In this document: positions 61,999-64,000 of the stretch, piece by piece
Position numbering within the stretch: position 1 is the first letter of the stretch
How the letters are laid out: each line of letters starts with the position of its first letter
Source of the DNA: Morganella psychrotolerans
GTDB taxonomy: Bacteria > Pseudomonadota > Gammaproteobacteria > Enterobacterales > Enterobacteriaceae
Reading direction: 5' to 3'
Assembly: GCF_001676155.1 (NCBI RefSeq)
Contig: NZ_LZEW01000001.1
Span: 372,001 to 436,000, forward strand
DNA: 64,000 nucleotides
The notes under the pieces: model-generated
The model's database searches: none
Seen by the model: only the letters and a program-made list of their open reading frames with translations
What the model was told of the DNA's origin: nothing
Program-made: the position numbers and the translations under genes

Positions 61999-62898
61999 AT
62001 GAATACAGAAGAACGCCTGCGCTGCCTGACGCAATTACTCGTCAGACATACGGCACAGCGTGAAGACGGATGGGATACTGAGGTTCCCGGATTGTCACTG
62101 TGCCGGTGGACGGCACCCGCAGAGCCGGAAGGCTGGTTATATGAGCCGGGTATTGCCCTGGCGGTTCAGGGCGCGAAGCGCATCACTATCGGGGATAACA
62201 GTTATTGTTACCGCGCAGGCGAGGTGTTGCTGACCTCTGTTGATATCCCGACAATTGCGCAGGTATGTGAAGCCACACCGGATGCCCCGTTTCTGGCGGT
62301 AATGATTAAACTGAATCTGAACGATATCCCGGCACTGATTCAGGAAAGCCGGTTTCAGTTACTGACGCCTGTCGTGGCCGCACCCCAGGCGGTTATGCCG
62401 GCAACGGATGCACTGGTAAGCTCCGTGTGCCGTCTTCTGGCATTACTCGATGCCCCGGACGATATTCCGGTAATGGCGCCCCTCATTAATAAAGAAATTC
62501 TGTATTACCTTCTGAAAAGTGATCAGGGTGCGCGTTTGCAACTGATGGCGTCACAAAACAGCCAGTGCAGCAAAATCACCCGGGCATTGTGTTATCTCAA
62601 AGAGCATTACCATGAAGCGCTTTCGGTGGAGTCACTGAGTCACCATGTCCAGATGAGCACATCCTCTTTTCACCGTCATTTCAGACAGATAACGCACATG
62701 AGCCCGTTACAATATCAAAAATGGCTGCGGCTGAATGAAGCCCGGCGTTTGCTGCTGGTGGAATCAACGGATGCCGCAGAAGCTGCTTTCCGCGTTGGTT
62801 ATGAAAGTGCATCTCAGTTTAGCCGCGAATACAGCCGGCTATTTGGTCTGCCGCCCGGACAGGATAAAAAACGGTTACAAATTATGCCTTCCGCGTAA
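61999..62898 (+). CDS. AraC family transcriptional regulator
   Basis: From ATG 61999 (GAGAAAGAG ribosome site) the 299-residue product has an AraC N-terminal ligand-type domain (WLYEPGIALAVQGAKRITIG). Two helix-turn-helix motifs form the C-terminal DNA-binding domain (LSVESLSHHVQMSTSSFHRHF and AAFRVGYESASQFSREYSRLFG). I preferred this start over the upstream frame from 61870. It is about 120 bp upstream of mdaB on the same strand and may control it; regulators of this subgroup often govern adjacent oxidoreductase genes. It is probably not part of the T6SS. Confidence 0.87.
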   Translation: MNTEERLRCLTQLLVRHTAQREDGWDTEVPGLSLCRWTAPAEPEGWLYEPGIALAVQGAKRITIGDNSYCYRAGEVLLTSVDIPTIAQVCEATPDAPFLAVMIKLNLNDIPALIQESRFQLLTPVVAAPQAVMPATDALVSSVCRLLALLDAPDDIPVMAPLINKEILYYLLKSDQGARLQLMASQNSQCSKITRALCYLKEHYHEALSVESLSHHVQMSTSSFHRHFRQITHMSPLQYQKWLRLNEARRLLLVESTDAAEAAFRVGYESASQFSREYSRLFGLPPGQDKKRLQIMPSA

Positions 62899-63016
62899 AT
62901 TTTTGGGTTGAATGAGAGGATCAGGCAAAGATCAGGGAGGATAGGTTAAGAGATTTACGGGATATATCGCTTAAGATAAAACTATCAGCAAAATGAATAT
63001 CTGAGAGTGTAATTCT

Positions 63017-63601
63017 ATGAAAAATATTTTTATTATCAACGGTTCAAAAGTATTTGGCGGGTCGGAAGGCAAACTGAATGATCATCTGACCATGACCGCC
63101 CGTGAGCATTTAATCAGTAAAGGAATGAATGTTCGTGTCACCCGTATTGATGACGGATATGACAATGAGCAGGAAGTTCTGAATTACCTGTGGGCGGATC
63201 TGATTATTTATCAGATGCCCGCCTGGTGGATGGAAGGTCCCTGGATTGTGAAAAAATATATTGATGATGTCTTTACGCAGTCTGATGACCGTTTTCACAT
63301 TAATGACGGGCGCACCCGCCATGACATCAGTAAAAAATATGGGTCAGGTGGTGTATTAACAGATAAAAAATATATGTTATCAGTGACCTGGAATGCGCCA
63401 CAGGAAGCCTTTGAGGATGATGCGCAGTTTTTTGAAGGGCGCGGTGTGGACAGCGTATATTTCCCGTTCCACAAGGCTAATCAGTTTACCGGGATGTCAC
63501 CGCTGCCGACATTTGCCTGTTTTGATGTCGTTAAAAACCCGCAGATTGAAACAGACATCAGCCGTTATCTTGCACACCTTGATACGGCTGTTTCCGGCTG
63601 A
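63017..63601 (+). CDS. mdaB: NAD(P)H-dependent quinone oxidoreductase MdaB
   Basis: MdaB is a flavodoxin-fold, FAD-containing quinone reductase. The 194-residue product (E. coli 193) has the conserved pieces FIINGSKVF, YLWADLIIYQMPAWWM, GPWIVKKYIDDVFT, GRTRHDISKKYGSGG and FPFHKANQFTGM. It is cytoplasmic. It is convergent with the following exporter gene, with only 4 bp between stop codons. Confidence 0.93.
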   Translation: MKNIFIINGSKVFGGSEGKLNDHLTMTAREHLISKGMNVRVTRIDDGYDNEQEVLNYLWADLIIYQMPAWWMEGPWIVKKYIDDVFTQSDDRFHINDGRTRHDISKKYGSGGVLTDKKYMLSVTWNAPQEAFEDDAQFFEGRGVDSVYFPFHKANQFTGMSPLPTFACFDVVKNPQIETDISRYLAHLDTAVSG

Positions 63602-63605
63602 GTTT

Positions 63606-64000
63606 TCAGCGTGCCACTGATGCCAGGCGCAGTCCCAGCGCAATAAAAGTGGTACCGACCACTCTGTCTATCCAGTAATGTGCTTTCGGGCTGCCTGAAA
63701 TCCGGGCAGCCAGCGTACCGGCAATCAGCGCCAGTGTGAGGTCAGTACAGAATCCGAGCAGCGCATAAGTTGCGCCGAGCAACAGAAACGACTCTGCATA
63801 ATGGCCGCCGTCTGCGGCAATAAACTGCGGGAAAAAGGCAATAAAAAACAGCAGGACTTTCGGGTTGGTCAGTGTGGTAATAAAGCCACGGATCAGAATC
63901 GTTTTTGCTGCCGCTTTCTGAATGACAACCTCTTCATCTTCCCCGGTTTGCCCCCGTTTTTTCAGTGTTCCCCAAATCATTTTTGCCCCGAGAAAAGCAA
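63606..64000 (-). CDS. LysE/RhtB family exporter, partial at window edge
   Basis: The C-terminal about 130 residues of an amino-acid exporter of the LysE/RhtB family are present. TLTNPKVLLFFIAFFPQFI is the family hallmark, followed by two further membrane segments (LLLGATYALLGFCTDLTLALIAG and VVGTTFIALGLRLA). The frame remains open to the right edge (AFLGAKMIWG before the internal Met at 63980), so the N-terminus lies beyond the window. The substrate cannot be inferred. Confidence 0.88.
   Translation of the reverse strand, partial: AFLGAKMIWGTLKKRGQTGEDEEVVIQKAAAKTILIRGFITTLTNPKVLLFFIAFFPQFIAADGGHYAESFLLLGATYALLGFCTDLTLALIAGTLAARISGSPKAHYWIDRVVGTTFIALGLRLASVAR

Overview
The window looks like chromosome from a member of the Morganellaceae, most probably Morganella. 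This is inferred from gene content, E. coli-like gene order and roughly 50% GC; no rRNA or typing marker is present. Positions 590-27360 are conserved enterobacterial core: suhB and trmJ (divergent), the complete isc operon (iscR-iscS-iscU-iscA-hscB-hscA-fdx-iscX) behind two IscR-type operators, pepB, a C-terminal-domain-only sseB, the periplasmic defence/repair pair yfhM-pbpC, ndk, rlmN, a short PilW-like lipoprotein, rodZ, ispG, hisS, yfgM, bamB and der.

Positions 27360-41000 mix core and accessory DNA. A protealysin-like M4 metallopeptidase sits between der and hemF. Then come ypeA, a BOF-family exported protein, yfeY and yfeX. Next is a repeat-rich, AT-rich patch (32245-34440) with an ERIC-like element, a long palindrome and a secreted metallophosphoesterase gene enclosed by two near-identical 63-bp direct repeats, closed by a second, internally deleted ERIC-like element. 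The sulfate/thiosulfate uptake and cysteine synthesis genes cysP-cysU-cysW-cysA-cysM follow, then a phospholipid-methyltransferase-like gene, a YdcY-like small protein and a decayed ykgJ fragment.

Positions 41100-61840 are one type VI secretion (T6SS) locus, all on the plus strand: tssA, hcp, tssB, tssC, a second tssC-like gene (ImpD type), tssE, tssF, tssG, tssH (ClpV), an FHA gene, tssJ, tssK, tssL, tssM, vgrG, a small accessory gene, a PAAR gene and an unrecognised 309-residue protein that is the best effector candidate. Several components are unusually compact: TssH lacks the coiled-coil middle domain, TssG lacks about 100 N-terminal residues, and TssM has no visible Walker A motif. The window ends with an AraC regulator, mdaB and an incomplete LysE/RhtB exporter.

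A cross-cutting observation is that seven genes carry single-base frameshifts. Six of them (left-edge gene, BOF gene, metallophosphoesterase, cysA, tssF, tssM) have one base too many in an A/T run of 6-9; pbpC has one base too few. Both halves of each gene are otherwise intact, so base-calling errors are the simplest explanation, but phase variation, slippage or real inactivation cannot be excluded from this sequence alone.
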